This document shows positions 31,621 to 41,019 of a DNA stretch of 64,000 nucleotides, one piece after another. The notes beneath the pieces were generated by a model. It did not search any database. It was not told the origin of the DNA and saw nothing but the letters and a program-made list of their open reading frames with translations. The DNA comes from Aedes albopictus (Eukaryota; Arthropoda; Insecta; Diptera; Culicidae), in contig NC_085136.1 of assembly GCF_035046485.1 (NCBI RefSeq), forward strand, positions 298,817,080-298,881,079. Direction: 5' to 3'. The first letter of the stretch is position 1. Each line of letters opens with the position of its first letter. The position numbers were made by a program, and so were the translations under genes.

Positions 31621-32925
31621 ACTATGTTTTGGTATCTACAATCAATTTCAAATAGATTTTTTTGAGATCACCTTTTGACAGCTGGGCAACTGCATGAGAG
31701 CTCCACCCAGTACAAAACGCGACGAGGGGTGATTCGACAAATCGCTCCCACACATACTTCAAATTGGTTTTTAAATAGGTTCCCAGGCACCAAAATTCAT
31801 GAAAAATTTGCTAAACAAGCCAATTGACGCTTAATGGTAGCCTGAAGGTAGGCAATTTCCTATTAAATAAGCGAGTTCAGCCATACAGTATTACTTTTTA
31901 ATCAAAATCTAACAGTTTAATTACTGATTCTTGTCTAAAATAGTTACATTACATCACAATAAAGGTTTCATAAAAATATTACTCCAGAAACTTCACAGGT
32001 ACTAATGGCAATCTATTGTTTAGTACCAACGGTTTCATCTAAGTAAGAAACGCATTGAAAAACCTTCAAAAAATTAAAGTAAGACTAATTTTGTCTAAAA
32101 CCTGAAGGGGACTTTTCATCTACAGACATCTCTAGGCATCCGTGAACTGAATAAGGTAAAAATTTAATGATCATAACGACCTCTAGAAGTTACTAAAATT
32201 GAATTACAATCTAGTCCCCGATTGATCAATTTGACCCCGGTTTACGGTATTATGATTCCATGCCTAATTTGATGCTGTCTGAGCAAAACTTTGGGTAACT
32301 GTGTTGTTTAAGTTGCAAGACGACGGTTGATTGTATTGTATTGTATTTATTAGATTTAACGTAAGCCTGGCAGTTATAAACTATTTTTCAGGTCAAGGAT
32401 TTACGGTTACCCAATGTTTTGCTCAATAGCATTTGACCTTCTCACCAAACACAAATCCAGCTCATTATTTCAATTCTAGTACATCACCGATTGTGTCCTA
32501 TTCCTACAAAATGTATAACAGAAATGGATGAATTGATAGTACATTTTATCAAGATTTTTTATTGCAAAGCTATATAATACACTCAAGAAGAAACTCTCTG
32601 GATAATAATCATCACCGATTGTGTCCTATTGACAAGAAATTTAGTCAGATACACTGGAACCTATTTTATGCCATGGGCGGGAGGAGATGCATAAATTAAA
32701 ACAGAGCATAAAAAGAGGGGGTTTTGTACAAAAATTGAGGCAGCACAAATGAATGAACTTACTTCTAGACAAAATGTTCATCTCCTGGTGGCTTGCGATG
32801 AGGCCAAGAGGGTTTACTGGGGTGTAAAAGGAACCTTAAACGATGAGATTCCAGGGATGTTTTTGGCGGCTTCTGGGGGATTTTAGAAAGCTTCAGATGG
32901 TTTCAAGGTGTTCACCGGTCGATGG
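31621..32925. other. Unassigned DNA with a MITE end and a direct repeat
   Basis: No gene recognised. 32216-32247 reads like one terminal repeat of a CCGTAAACYGG family (compare 28119-28331) without its partner. A 21-bp sequence occurs identically at 32482-32502 and 32610-32630. The remainder is AT-rich and unassigned. Confidence 0.4.
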
Positions 32926-33027
32926 TTAACCGTTATGTGTCCGACATTTTTTTTTTTTTCTAAACCGTGTATTTTAAATGGGTGCTGGGTGCGCGGGTAC
33001 CCTGTCGTTCGGCCACATAAGGGTTAA
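32926..33027. mobile_element. Short TTAA-ended inverted-repeat element
   Basis: TTAACCGTTATGTGTCCGA at the left mirrors TTAACCCTTATGTGGCCGA at the right, 102 bp in total with a T-run inside. TTAA at both ends suggests a piggyBac-type MITE, but at this size it could be a chance foldback. Confidence 0.5.
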
Positions 33028-33595
33028 AGGTGTGCTTCAGAGAAGATTTCAGCGGACTCAAGGCGTTTCAGGAGGTTTAAAGGGCGTTTCGAAGTGCTTC
33101 AAGGATCTCCACTGTCGTACAGTAGACGTTCGATAACTGCATCATGTTTACGTTTCACTTAGCGAATAACATTCGATAACTGCAACGTCAAATAGGCGTC
33201 AACGGTCCATCAATTGACGTTAAATGAACGTAGAATTCATTTGATTGTTCATTTGTGCTAACTTGGCGCACCGTTTTGACGGATGGCGATGCGATAACTG
33301 CAAATTTGTTGCCTCTTTCGGACTTGCATTGCAGTAAAACCGTTTCCACCGACCGAACCTCTACTAAACCTGAAACTCGCCTGAGCTCCCTAAAACGCCT
33401 CTAAGACCCTTTGGAACACTTTAGAAACCCCCTGAGTCGCCTTAAAGCGCTCCTGAGTCGCCATGTGACCCATACGAACGCGCCTAATACCCTTTAGAAC
33501 GTCTCTGAGATCCCCTGAAACGCTTTTTAGACCCCCTCGCCACTGAGACTCCCTGGAGTCCGTTTGAAACCCACGTACAATCGAATCCTACTCCC
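33028..33595. repeat. Degenerate CCCTGAAACGCC-type array with an embedded MITE-like block
   Basis: 33336-33580 is built of words such as CCCCTGAG, AAACGCCTCTAAGACCC and CTTTAGAAC at 15-25-bp intervals, the inverse-strand type of the array at 35024-37180. Between 33117 and 33330 is a different block with CAGTAGACGTTCGATAACTGCA at the left and two further CGATAACTGCAA copies (near 33174 and 33292), probably a decayed TA-type MITE. Confidence 0.55.
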
Positions 33596-33712
33596 GACAA
33601 ACTCACAAAATGTGAGTTTTTCCTTCGGAAAGGAAGTACAGCGTGGGTCCCGAGATGAACTAGCCTGGGGCTAAAAATCTCGTTAATACAGATAAAAAAA
33701 ATCCCGATTTAT
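33596..33712 (+). mobile_element. 3'-end remnant of a non-LTR retrotransposon
   Basis: The block AGCGTGGGTCCCGAGATGAAC, then CTGGGGCTAAAAATCTCG and an AGATAAAAAAAAT tail, looks like the 3' UTR end of a mosquito non-LTR element. Only the last about 115 bp are present; no coding part. The family is not identified from sequence alone. Confidence 0.5.
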
Positions 33713-34742
33713 TCCACCTATGGTGAACAGAACCCTTCTTACACTTATTAAAACTATTGTTGTATTATTTGTATTTAACATATTTATTTTGTGTGATGGA
33801 CCAAAAGTTCCAGAAAATATTGTGTATTTGGCATCTAGTGGATTGGTTTCCAAAATAGCATCATGGATCATGGACTAAAGTACCAGAAATGCCAGATACC
33901 TTCTAGAATCTTGTGTGAAATTTAAAAAAAATAGCTTACATATTCTGGAATATTGTATCTTTTGTTAACTGCCAAAAGATCTTGAATCGATTAACAAATG
34001 GATAAGAAAATCAGCGAGATACACTTTGTCCAATATCTCTTAATCAGTGGAATAAATTAGCTCCGAAGTACTTGGTTACGGTGTAGGAAGGACAAAAATT
34101 ATATATCTACTAAGTTAATCAGTTTTGGCATTAGCTAGTTATTTTGGCTGTCCAGTTCTTGCATTTTTCCCACAATATATAAATTCAAAGCTTTCATTTA
34201 ACATATTATTAGTTTTCATAGAATTCCTGTTTATTTGTAATATGTTATTTATAATTTTATTGAAACCAATAACCTGCTAGCAAAGAATAAAAATAGAAAG
34301 AATTCCCTCTCTTGCCTTTTTCTATGTAAACGTCAAGCGACAAGACAAGTGGCGCTCTCTAAGCGTTTCAAGGTGGAAGCTCTATGTAACAGTGTTCGTG
34401 ATTTGTCATAAGGGAAGATGGTGTGCGTATGTTTTGGTATCCGCATACAATCGGCAACGCACACTATCGCATGAAGGTTGAACTTTCATCCGCAGATAGC
34501 GCTGCGGTAGTGTCCCCCCGAGCATCAGCGGAGTGGGCATTCTTGATATTCTTATTCTTTGCTGCTAGTATACACTTTATATGAGGTCAGCATTATATAT
34601 TGAACAATAATTTCCCTTCGAAATTGCACGTCCCTGGTTATAACTTTTCATGTTAAAATTCCACCAGAAAATGTTTATGAAAATCATCCAGCAATTCTTC
34701 CAGACACTGTGCCAGAAATTTTGCTTAGAAACTCCCTTTCAA
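33713..34742. other. Unassigned AT-rich DNA
   Basis: No gene or element identified. 34310-34560 is less AT-rich (GTGTGCGTATG, GATAGCGCTGCGG) and may be a repeat remnant, but I see no ends. Confidence 0.35.
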
Positions 34743-34885
34743 GGGCTAAAATATAAACGACACATAAAAAAGTGATTATTCTTCATATATAACAATACAC
34801 AAAAAATAGAATTAAAAATACTAAAAAAAGCAATAAGCTTAAATGCATTTTTAGCTACAAAATCGTATGAACCATGCGCCAAATG
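34743..34885 (+). repeat. Deleted relative of the 54-kb foldback element
   Basis: CTAAAATATAAACGACACATAA and AAAGTGATTATTC at the left, then GCAATAAGCTTAAATGCATTTTTAG and GAACCATGCGCC at the right, match the left flank and loop start of the foldback at 54010-54440 with the whole left arm removed. It shows that the 54-kb structure is a dispersed family. Confidence 0.65.
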
Positions 34886-35023
34886 CAAGATATTTTATGC
34901 ACCTTTTTTAAGCTGTGCATGAAAAATAATATTGACAACAAATATTGTGCAATATTGGAATGTATAATATATAATAATAACGCTAACTACGGCAACGGCG
35001 ACGTGGGCGCATTTACAGGGGTG

Positions 35024-36095
35024 AACAAAGGGGGATTTCAGAGGTTTTTCGGGGGTTGTCAAGCGGTTTCAATGGGTTTCAGGAGGTTCCAGAAGGGCTC
35101 TGGGGCGTTTCAAGGGATCTCAGGGGTGTTCCAGGGGGGTTCAGGGACGTTTCGGGGATTCAGGCGGTACCAGGGAATCTCAGTGGCATTTTAAAGAGGT
35201 CCAAGGAAGCTTCAGGGGTGTTTGAAGATGCTTCGGGGATGTCTCAAGAGCTTCCAATTGGCTCCAGGAAAACTCAGGGGTGCTACAGAAGCGTTTCAAG
35301 GGTCCTTTGGAGCATATGAAGGGATCAGGAGATTTCAGGGAGTTCCTGAATGTCTTTGGGGGCTTCCGGGAGTCTATTGGGCGTTTAAGGGATCTTAGAG
35401 GCGTTTCAGTGAATCCAAAGGGGTAAGAACCACTCGGGATACTGACTAAGCATCAGCATGTTACCTCGGTGGACGTCCCAAAGCGAGTTATCGATGTTCG
35501 TTGCTGCAGGCTACACAGCTAACCTTGGGGGTGTGATGTGTCCTAGCCTCTCACTGAAGCAATGCCTTCTTGGTGGTTCCATATAGACGAAGAACTTGGC
35601 GTCCATGGGAATGTTGTTTAATGGGTTTAGGAAAGAGTAGTCCTGACTTCCACTACCTGGACCTTCTGTCCGGGTGTCTGTTGAGCAGATTATCCCCCAT
35701 GGTTTAGAAGGGGTCCCAAGGAGTTTCAGGGGTGTTTTAAGAAGTTCGGGGAACGTCTCAAGAGGTTCCAAGTGACTCCGGAAAGATTCAGGGGCGCAAC
35801 AGAAGCATTTCAGGGGTCCTTAGGAGCACATGAAGGGGTCAGGAGATTTCTGGGGTGCTACACCGGATCTTAGAAGGATTTTTGGGGCTTCCGGGGATCT
35901 TATGGGCATTCCAAGGGGTCTCAGGGGCGCAACCGAAGCGTTTCAGGAGTCCTTAGGAGCACATAAAGGGGTCAGGAGATTTCTGGGAGCTCAGGAGCGT
36001 TTCAGGTAAACCAAAGAGGTTTCAGATGTTACTTGGTGGTTTCAGGGACGTTTCAAAGTGTTTCAGGCTCTCCAGGGGCATTATAGGGGCTCCCA
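35024..36095. repeat. Degenerate TTTCAGGGG-type array
   Basis: Words such as GGTTTCAGGAGG, GCGTTTCAAGGGATCTCAGGGG and TTCCAGGGGGG recur every 15-25 bp. Translations (GGFRDVSGIQ-like) are artefacts of the repeat. A non-repetitive block interrupts it at 35412-35704. Confidence 0.75.
35412..35704. repeat. Non-array insertion in the TTTCAGGGG array
   Basis: About 290 bp of unrelated complex sequence (ATGTTACCTCGGTGGACGTCC to CAGATTATCCCCCATGG) sits inside the array. It is probably a truncated mobile element, but no ends, tail or coding motif identify it. Confidence 0.4.
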
Positions 36096-36309
36096 GTCAT
36101 GGTAAATATTACATACTGACCCCCCCCCCCCTATACTACATTCAATGTATGAATGTTGTTTGCCTTGAATTTGACATTCATGATTGTAACCTAAACAAAA
36201 CTAATAAGAGTTTGAAATGATATTCTCGCAATGTAGACCTAAAGTTTCCAGTAGATCCGAAAATTGCAAAAGATTCATGCGAGTAACTCGATAACCGGAC
36301 GTGTGGGAA

Positions 36310-37180
36310 TGTGGGAAACCTGTATCGAACAGGTTTTTGGGGTTCTGAGGGAGCTTTCAGAGTTTCTGAGGTTTTTTTACGGGTTTTAAAGATGTTACAG
36401 GTACGTTTTCGATGGTTTCGGAGGGCTTCAGGAAGTTTTAGAGAATTTTTGACGGGTTTGAGAGGCATTACACAAGCGTTTTCAGGGATTTCGGAGGGTC
36501 TCAGGTGCATTACATGGGGTCAGGGGGGATTTCGGAAGCATTTCAGGAAGCTTCAGCGGTTTTTTTTTGGTGGGTTTAAGAGGCGTTACAGTTGTATTTT
36601 TGGTGATTTCAGAGGGTTACAGATGCATTACATGGGGACCGCGGGTGATTTAAAGGGATTCCGGAGGCATTTCAGGAAGTTTCCGAGAATTTTTGGTGGG
36701 TTTCAGAGACGTAACGCAGGCGTTTTCGGGCTTAAAGTCTCAGGTGCGTTACATGGGGACCGAAGAGATTTTATGGGATTTAGGGAGATTTCGGAGGCAT
36801 TTCAGGAAGCCTTAGAGGATTTTTGGCGGGTTTTAGAGGCGTTACAGGTGCATTTCCAGTGGTTTCGGAGGGTCTCTCAGATGCGTTACATGAAGTCTGA
36901 GGGAGTGTTAGAGGGATTTCGGAGGCATCCCCACAAACATTTTAGCTGTATAAGAGTTTAACAAACAATTTTTACGCAAACTTTAGCTTAAGAAACTGTT
37001 ATTCAGTTGTCTCTGTTTCTTGGGATTTCAGGAAGCTTCAGTGGATTATTGGCGGGTTTCAGAGACATTACGCAGGCATTTTCAAGGGTTCCGAAGATTC
37101 TCAAGTGCATTAGATGGAGTCCGTGGGACTCGGAGGCATTTCAGGAACCTTCAGAGGATTTTCAGAAACCCCTTAACAAA
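36310..37180. repeat. Degenerate TTTCGGAGGCATTTCAGG-type array
   Basis: Longer, partly regular units of roughly 110-130 bp (GATTTCGGAGGCATTTCAGG, then GTTTCAGAGGCGTTACA, GGTGCATTACATGGGG) are repeated about six times with divergence. The 216-codon plus-strand frame over it (36311-36961) is a by-product. A small hairpin insertion lies at 36954-37024. Confidence 0.75.
36954..37024 (+). mobile_element. Short hairpin-bearing insertion, copy 1
   Basis: GCAAACTTTAGCTTAAGAAAC, TGTTATTCAG and CTGTTTCTTGGGA match 59613-59690. TTAAGAAAC and GTTTCTTGG form a stem. About 70 bp with no coding potential. Confidence 0.6.
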
Positions 37181-39800
37181 ACCCATTGAAACTCCCCTGA
37201 AATGTAGTGAAACACTACTGAACCTCCATAATTCCATTGAAATGCCCTGGGTTAGAGAAGCGCAAAATAATGTATGATATTGCGGAGATTCCACCTGTTT
37301 AGACTCCTGCGCGAAAATTAGATGCGTGGATTTTTCTTGCGAGGGCCCACAGGTATAAAACCAGACCGCGTCCTGGTGAATATTTTACGCTGTGTTGTTA
37401 GGTATACATTTGGTGATAGTTTTGCATTATAAACAAACATTTATAACGCACCTACGCTGAAATTAAGCCTAATCATTTATTTGCGTCGGAATCTATAAAT
37501 CTTCACAACGGGCAATAATATTCTGATTTTAATCTGTATCGCAATAATAAAACCAATCACAGCCCATGCGTTCAATCCCAGCGGTTTGGGAACCTCCGCT
37601 CCGAGCATGTAGTAGGAAACAACTGTCATGCTGACAACGACGACGGTGTGCGTCGTTGCCGTTCATTACCCCCGGCTCGGCAGCCAACAGCAGCGGCCAG
37701 CGTCGTAGATGAACTACAACACAGACGGTGTGACGATTGCTCGTCGCGCGCCACTGCCACAAACCGCCGCCGTCGCCAACCGTGCGCAAGGAGAGCCACC
37801 ACCATTGAAAGAAGCAAAACAAAATAAACTCCACGATCGATCTCGATCGAGCCATGTACGCCTCCGTCTTCGTCCACCCATCCCAGTACGTGCGTCGCCG
37901 CGCCAAGCCATCACCCATCTCCACACCAAGCAGCATCACCAAGCTCGGAACACGAATGATGTAACGCTGGAATTTATAGCGAGCTATCTTACACAGCCAA
38001 CGACTTCCGCGGCTGCTGAACCAAGCAGCGAGCGCGCGCGCGCACGAGCATGTGATACAGATTTTCTAGGGAACTAGGTTGGCGACCCGGTCATCGACCC
38101 CTACTGGGGCCAAGCCCTCCCACGCACGGGCGGACGGGGGTCTCTCTAGCTAGGTGCTACGTGATCGTGGGGAAGTCATATACGCCGAGGTTTGAACTCT
38201 TCCGCGTGTGAAGCGAAGAGCTTCGCCGCCGTCCCAGCAGTGCAACACCTGAAATCGATCAACCAGCCAGCAGCAGCGAGAAAGAGAGGACCTCACTACT
38301 GCTCTGTACACAACCGTGTGAGCTCTAATGTATACATATTTCCACTTACCTTTCTTTAATAACTTCCTCATTATGTGAATGCAACCATAAATCAAACACA
38401 CAAACATCGGAGCCTCGAAACAGGCCGCCGCCACCAAAACATGCGGCGCTCGGAGCACCCCGAAACACCCGAAGACCCTCCGACGACGACGACGATCGCG
38501 ATCCACCACGGGTTTACAATGTGGAGACCGATCAAACTGAGAGCCGAGAGAGAGAGGGAGTTCGCCGAGCGTCAGGAAGAGAGAGAAATTTTGCTCGGAT
38601 GTGCGTTGAAGCGCACGAGTAAAGAGAACTGCGCACTGCTGGTGAACATGTTTTAAAAGCTCTGCTGTTCGCGCATGTCCGTGCGAAAGAGACGGAAAGA
38701 GGAAGAGAAAAATTGTCACTTGCTGTGACTTAATGCGATAACGAAGTTGACGATGATCAGCAAAAAAAAATGCACCAGACGAAGGGCCAAGGGGGGTCGG
38801 AACGATCTTTCTCCTTTCTCCATGGTTGATTGCTGACTTTTTTTTTGTTTCTGATCGCGATGCGGAGTGGTATGCGTGCGAGAAACGAGATGGAGAGCGA
38901 GATAGGGAACTGCTGAATTTCACTTGCCCCGCGTTTGATGAGTATGCACTAAAACTTAATTTTCATAATTTGTCATCAAGGTTTTCCGATGGAGTGGATG
39001 TATTTTTACGAAACCGGTCATCACAGCGAGAAGTCGTTGACACCGACCGAATCAATTCAAAACAGGGTGGACGAATTTTCTCTTTCGGATATTTATAGTG
39101 AATGGAAAGCTTGATTTCGATTAGTTTTGAATATTTCTCATATTTTAATTTTTCAATAATATGTTCAACAATAATATAATAATAATAATAATTTGAATCG
39201 TTATTTATGATACAAATCCTACGCTGAGTGTTTAAACTTTTTAGTCTTTTGTTGTATGAGTTCTTCAATGTGTGTTCGTTTGTGGCGATAGTCCGATTAA
39301 ATTATATAAATGAATAATAAAACTCAATAAACATCCATGTTCATCTTCGTCTACTTTCGATAGATTCTACTGTACTTCTACATCGTGCAGATCTGAGCTG
39401 CATGCAAGTAAAATAGATTATCTCGATTAAAAACACTTACTTTTTATGTGCTAAATATTGGATTTCTCGTGTTTGTGTCTTTGTAATTTCACTAAAACGC
39501 ATAAAAAGATTCACTTCTACGTAAAATGTAAAAAAGGCAGTTTCGGTTTTCGTTGAAGTTTATAAGTGGCTTTCACTAGTAGATAATAAAAATAAACGAA
39601 CAAAAATACGCACGAAACGAAACAAAGTCCGCAGTTAAATAATTAATACGAAAACTTAATATAAGACGTACAGTTGTAATTTTGAAACATCAAAAAATTT
39701 ACAGAATTTTCTCCCAAACTAACAAGGAAAAAACTAAAGTTCATCTAATAAAAATGTCGCGCGACAGAAAAAAGTTAGAAGAAGGCAAAGACATACTTAT
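37181..39800. other. Mostly unassigned, low-repeat DNA downstream of tal
   Basis: The part from 37600 to 38950 is GC-rich and less repetitive. No protein homology was recognised; the 257-codon minus-strand frame (38150-38923) has no motif and is crossed by a probable splice donor. 38950-39800 is AT-rich and may include 3' UTR or downstream sequence of tal. I found no AATAAA on the minus strand there; an ATTAAA occurs at 39149-39144. Confidence 0.35.
38353..38560 (-). promoter_or_regulatory. Possible first exon with GAGA-rich promoter
   Basis: On the minus strand a CTCTCTCTCTCGGCTC tract is followed by CTCAGTTTGATCGG (initiator-like), then about 190 nt later AAAGAAAGGTAAGTGG, a strong splice donor at about 38354. 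This fits a 5' untranslated exon of an unidentified gene. No downstream exon was found in the window, so the call is weak. Confidence 0.25.
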
Positions 39801-39874
39801 CATATCTATTTAAATTACGTTCTCGGGCATCCGTCCTGGCGGAGTCGAAGCCACCGGAAACGTCCTCCAAAGGC

Positions 39875-39991
39875 TCAGGGGTTGCTCCATCTGCTCCCTA
39901 CGGTGCGTATCGGCTGCTTTCTCCTCCGCCGACAGCTGGACGTTTCCTCGCGACCGCGGACCGTCAACCAAACGGTCCACCGCTGACCCAT
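39875..39991 (-). CDS. Candidate 38-codon ORF downstream of the LDPTG ORFs
   Basis: The next sizeable ATG ORF after the last LDPTG cistron, starting MGQRWTVWLTVRG and ending RWSNP. It contains no LDPTG motif. A start-stop ATGTGA occurs between (40085-40080). In Drosophila the tal mRNA also has one non-LDPTG ORF, but I have no evidence that this one is its equivalent; it may simply be 3' UTR. The sequence is Arg-rich with no domain. Confidence 0.2.
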   Translation of the reverse strand: MGQRWTVWLTVRGREETSSCRRRRKQPIRTVGSRWSNP

Positions 39992-40142
39992 TCCTCGTCG
40001 CGTGTGCAGTCGTGTCTGCTCTGTCCCCGGACCCAGGCGAACCCGAATCCGTAACGCGACCCGAGAACTAAATCACAATTCACATTTGTTGGGTGTGATA
40101 CCCGGACTGAGGATCACACCGGCAGCGCTCCGTTTCTTCCTC

Positions 40143-40301
40143 TCAGTACAATCCGGTAGGATCTAGATAATGGCACTTGACTTGCTGCTGTGAAGGCTTC
40201 TTATACATTCCGGTGGGGTCCAGTTTACTACTACTGCTCCGGCTACTGCCGGTGCTCCCGCTACGGCTGGCCGCTTGGGTGGACATCTTTCGGGACTGCA
40301 T
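40143..40301 (-). CDS. tal: tal ORF 5, 52 residues with two LDPTG motifs
   Basis: The ATG at 40301 (context ACAACATGC, close to the insect consensus) opens MQSRKMSTQAASRS, a Ser/Gly-rich stretch, then KLDPTGMYKK (residues 26-35) and a C-terminal YLDPTGLY directly before TGA. An internal ATG at 40286 would give 47 residues. The frame is open further upstream to 40409 but only from a TTG, so I reject that start. It is longer than the 32-residue two-motif peptide of Drosophila tal, mainly through the Ser-rich N-terminus. The last motif has Leu at the variable position. The KK after the first motif could be a processing site, but secretion is not expected because no signal peptide is present. Confidence 0.9.
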   Translation of the reverse strand: MQSRKMSTQAASRSGSTGSSRSSSSKLDPTGMYKKPSQQQVKCHYLDPTGLY

Positions 40302-40422
40302 GTTGTCACACGAGATTTTTGTTGGTTCGAAATTGAACGTGAAAATATTCGCAATCTGCTTTTCGCTTGGCTCAAAAAACTCCGTGAGATCTGCGGAGTT
40401 TGACGTCAATCTATCAACGACT

Positions 40423-40461
40423 TCAGTAGTAGCCAGTTGGGTCCAAAATTTCCAAGGCCAT
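40423..40461 (-). CDS. tal: tal ORF 4, 12-residue peptide ending LDPTGYY
   Basis: MALEILDPTGYY followed by TGA. 121 nt separate its stop from the next ATG. The codons of the core (CTG/TTG GAC CCA ACT GGC TAC TAC) resemble those of ORF 1 more than those of ORFs 2 and 3, suggesting cistron duplication. It is far below normal gene-finder length limits; the call rests on the exact family motif placed immediately before the stop. Confidence 0.92.
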   Translation of the reverse strand: MALEILDPTGYY

Positions 40462-40638
40462 AATTCTCGTGTTGTAGACTTCTAGTATAAAAAGTAATCA
40501 GTTCTGGACAGTCGTTTCAACAATGTTGAAGCAAAACACCTCCGACGGCAGTCGATTTGAAGTCTTATCAGAAATGTTGTTTAAGGCAGTTTTTGCTTGA
40601 CGACAACGTGCGAGCGATAGGACACGATGTCTGTCTAC

Positions 40639-40674
40639 CTAATAGTGACCAGTGGGGTCTAGTTTGAAAGCCAT
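40639..40674 (-). CDS. tal: tal ORF 3, 11-residue peptide ending LDPTGHY
   Basis: MAFKLDPTGHY followed by TAG. Start context GCAAAATGG is good (purine at -3, G at +4). The x in LDPTGxY is His, as in ORF 2. The 11-residue length equals the typical Drosophila single-motif peptides. Confidence 0.93.
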   Translation of the reverse strand: MAFKLDPTGHY

Positions 40675-40780
40675 TTTGCTGCAGACTGATGAAACTCTGG
40701 ATCCGATGAGAATACTTTGTTCCTCTTGTAGGAAATGATCTGGCAGTGATCGATTTGCAAACTGTTTGCAAATTTGCAGC

Positions 40781-40816
40781 TCAGTAGTGTCCAGTAGGGT
40801 CCAACTTCTTCTCCAT
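40781..40816 (-). CDS. tal: tal ORF 2, 11-residue peptide ending LDPTGHY
   Basis: MEKKLDPTGHY followed by TGA. Start context TCAAAATGG is good. No ATG occurs between the end of ORF 1 and this start, so ribosomes that resume scanning would meet it next. Confidence 0.93.
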   Translation of the reverse strand: MEKKLDPTGHY

Positions 40817-40986
40817 TTTGACTCGATGTTTTACACAGTAATTTTCGTTGAAAGGAATCAGCTTCACACTCAACTGTGCACGGTTCAAGAGTTCTACTCA
40901 ACTGGATGATTCGCACTGACGCTTCTTATTTGTTCTCGTAATAGCTTTTCGCGCAACAATTAAAAGTTCTCTTTGTTGAGTGTTCT

Positions 40987-41019
40987 TCAGTAGTAACCAG
41001 TTGGGTCTAGGATCTCCAT
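40987..41019 (-). CDS. tal: tal ORF 1, 10-residue peptide ending LDPTGYY
   Basis: MEILDPTGYY followed by TGA. Start context GAAAAATGG is good. It is the first ATG after a 645-nt ATG-free stretch, so it is likely the first translated cistron. Peptides of this type are cytoplasmic signals promoting Svb maturation in known insects; here the function is inferred from the motif. Confidence 0.93.
   Translation of the reverse strand: MEILDPTGYY

Noticed and set aside
36311..36961. 216-codon plus-strand frame
   Set aside because: It runs over degenerate tandem units; composition follows the repeat and no domain is visible.
38150..38923. 257-codon minus-strand frame in a low-repeat island
   Set aside because: Longest non-repeat frame, but no motif, no sensible composition, overlapping open frames on the other strand, and it reads through a strong splice donor.
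40302..40409. N-terminal extension of the last tal ORF
   Set aside because: The open frame to 40409 begins with TTG; the first ATG is at 40301 with a good start context, so the extension is probably not translated.
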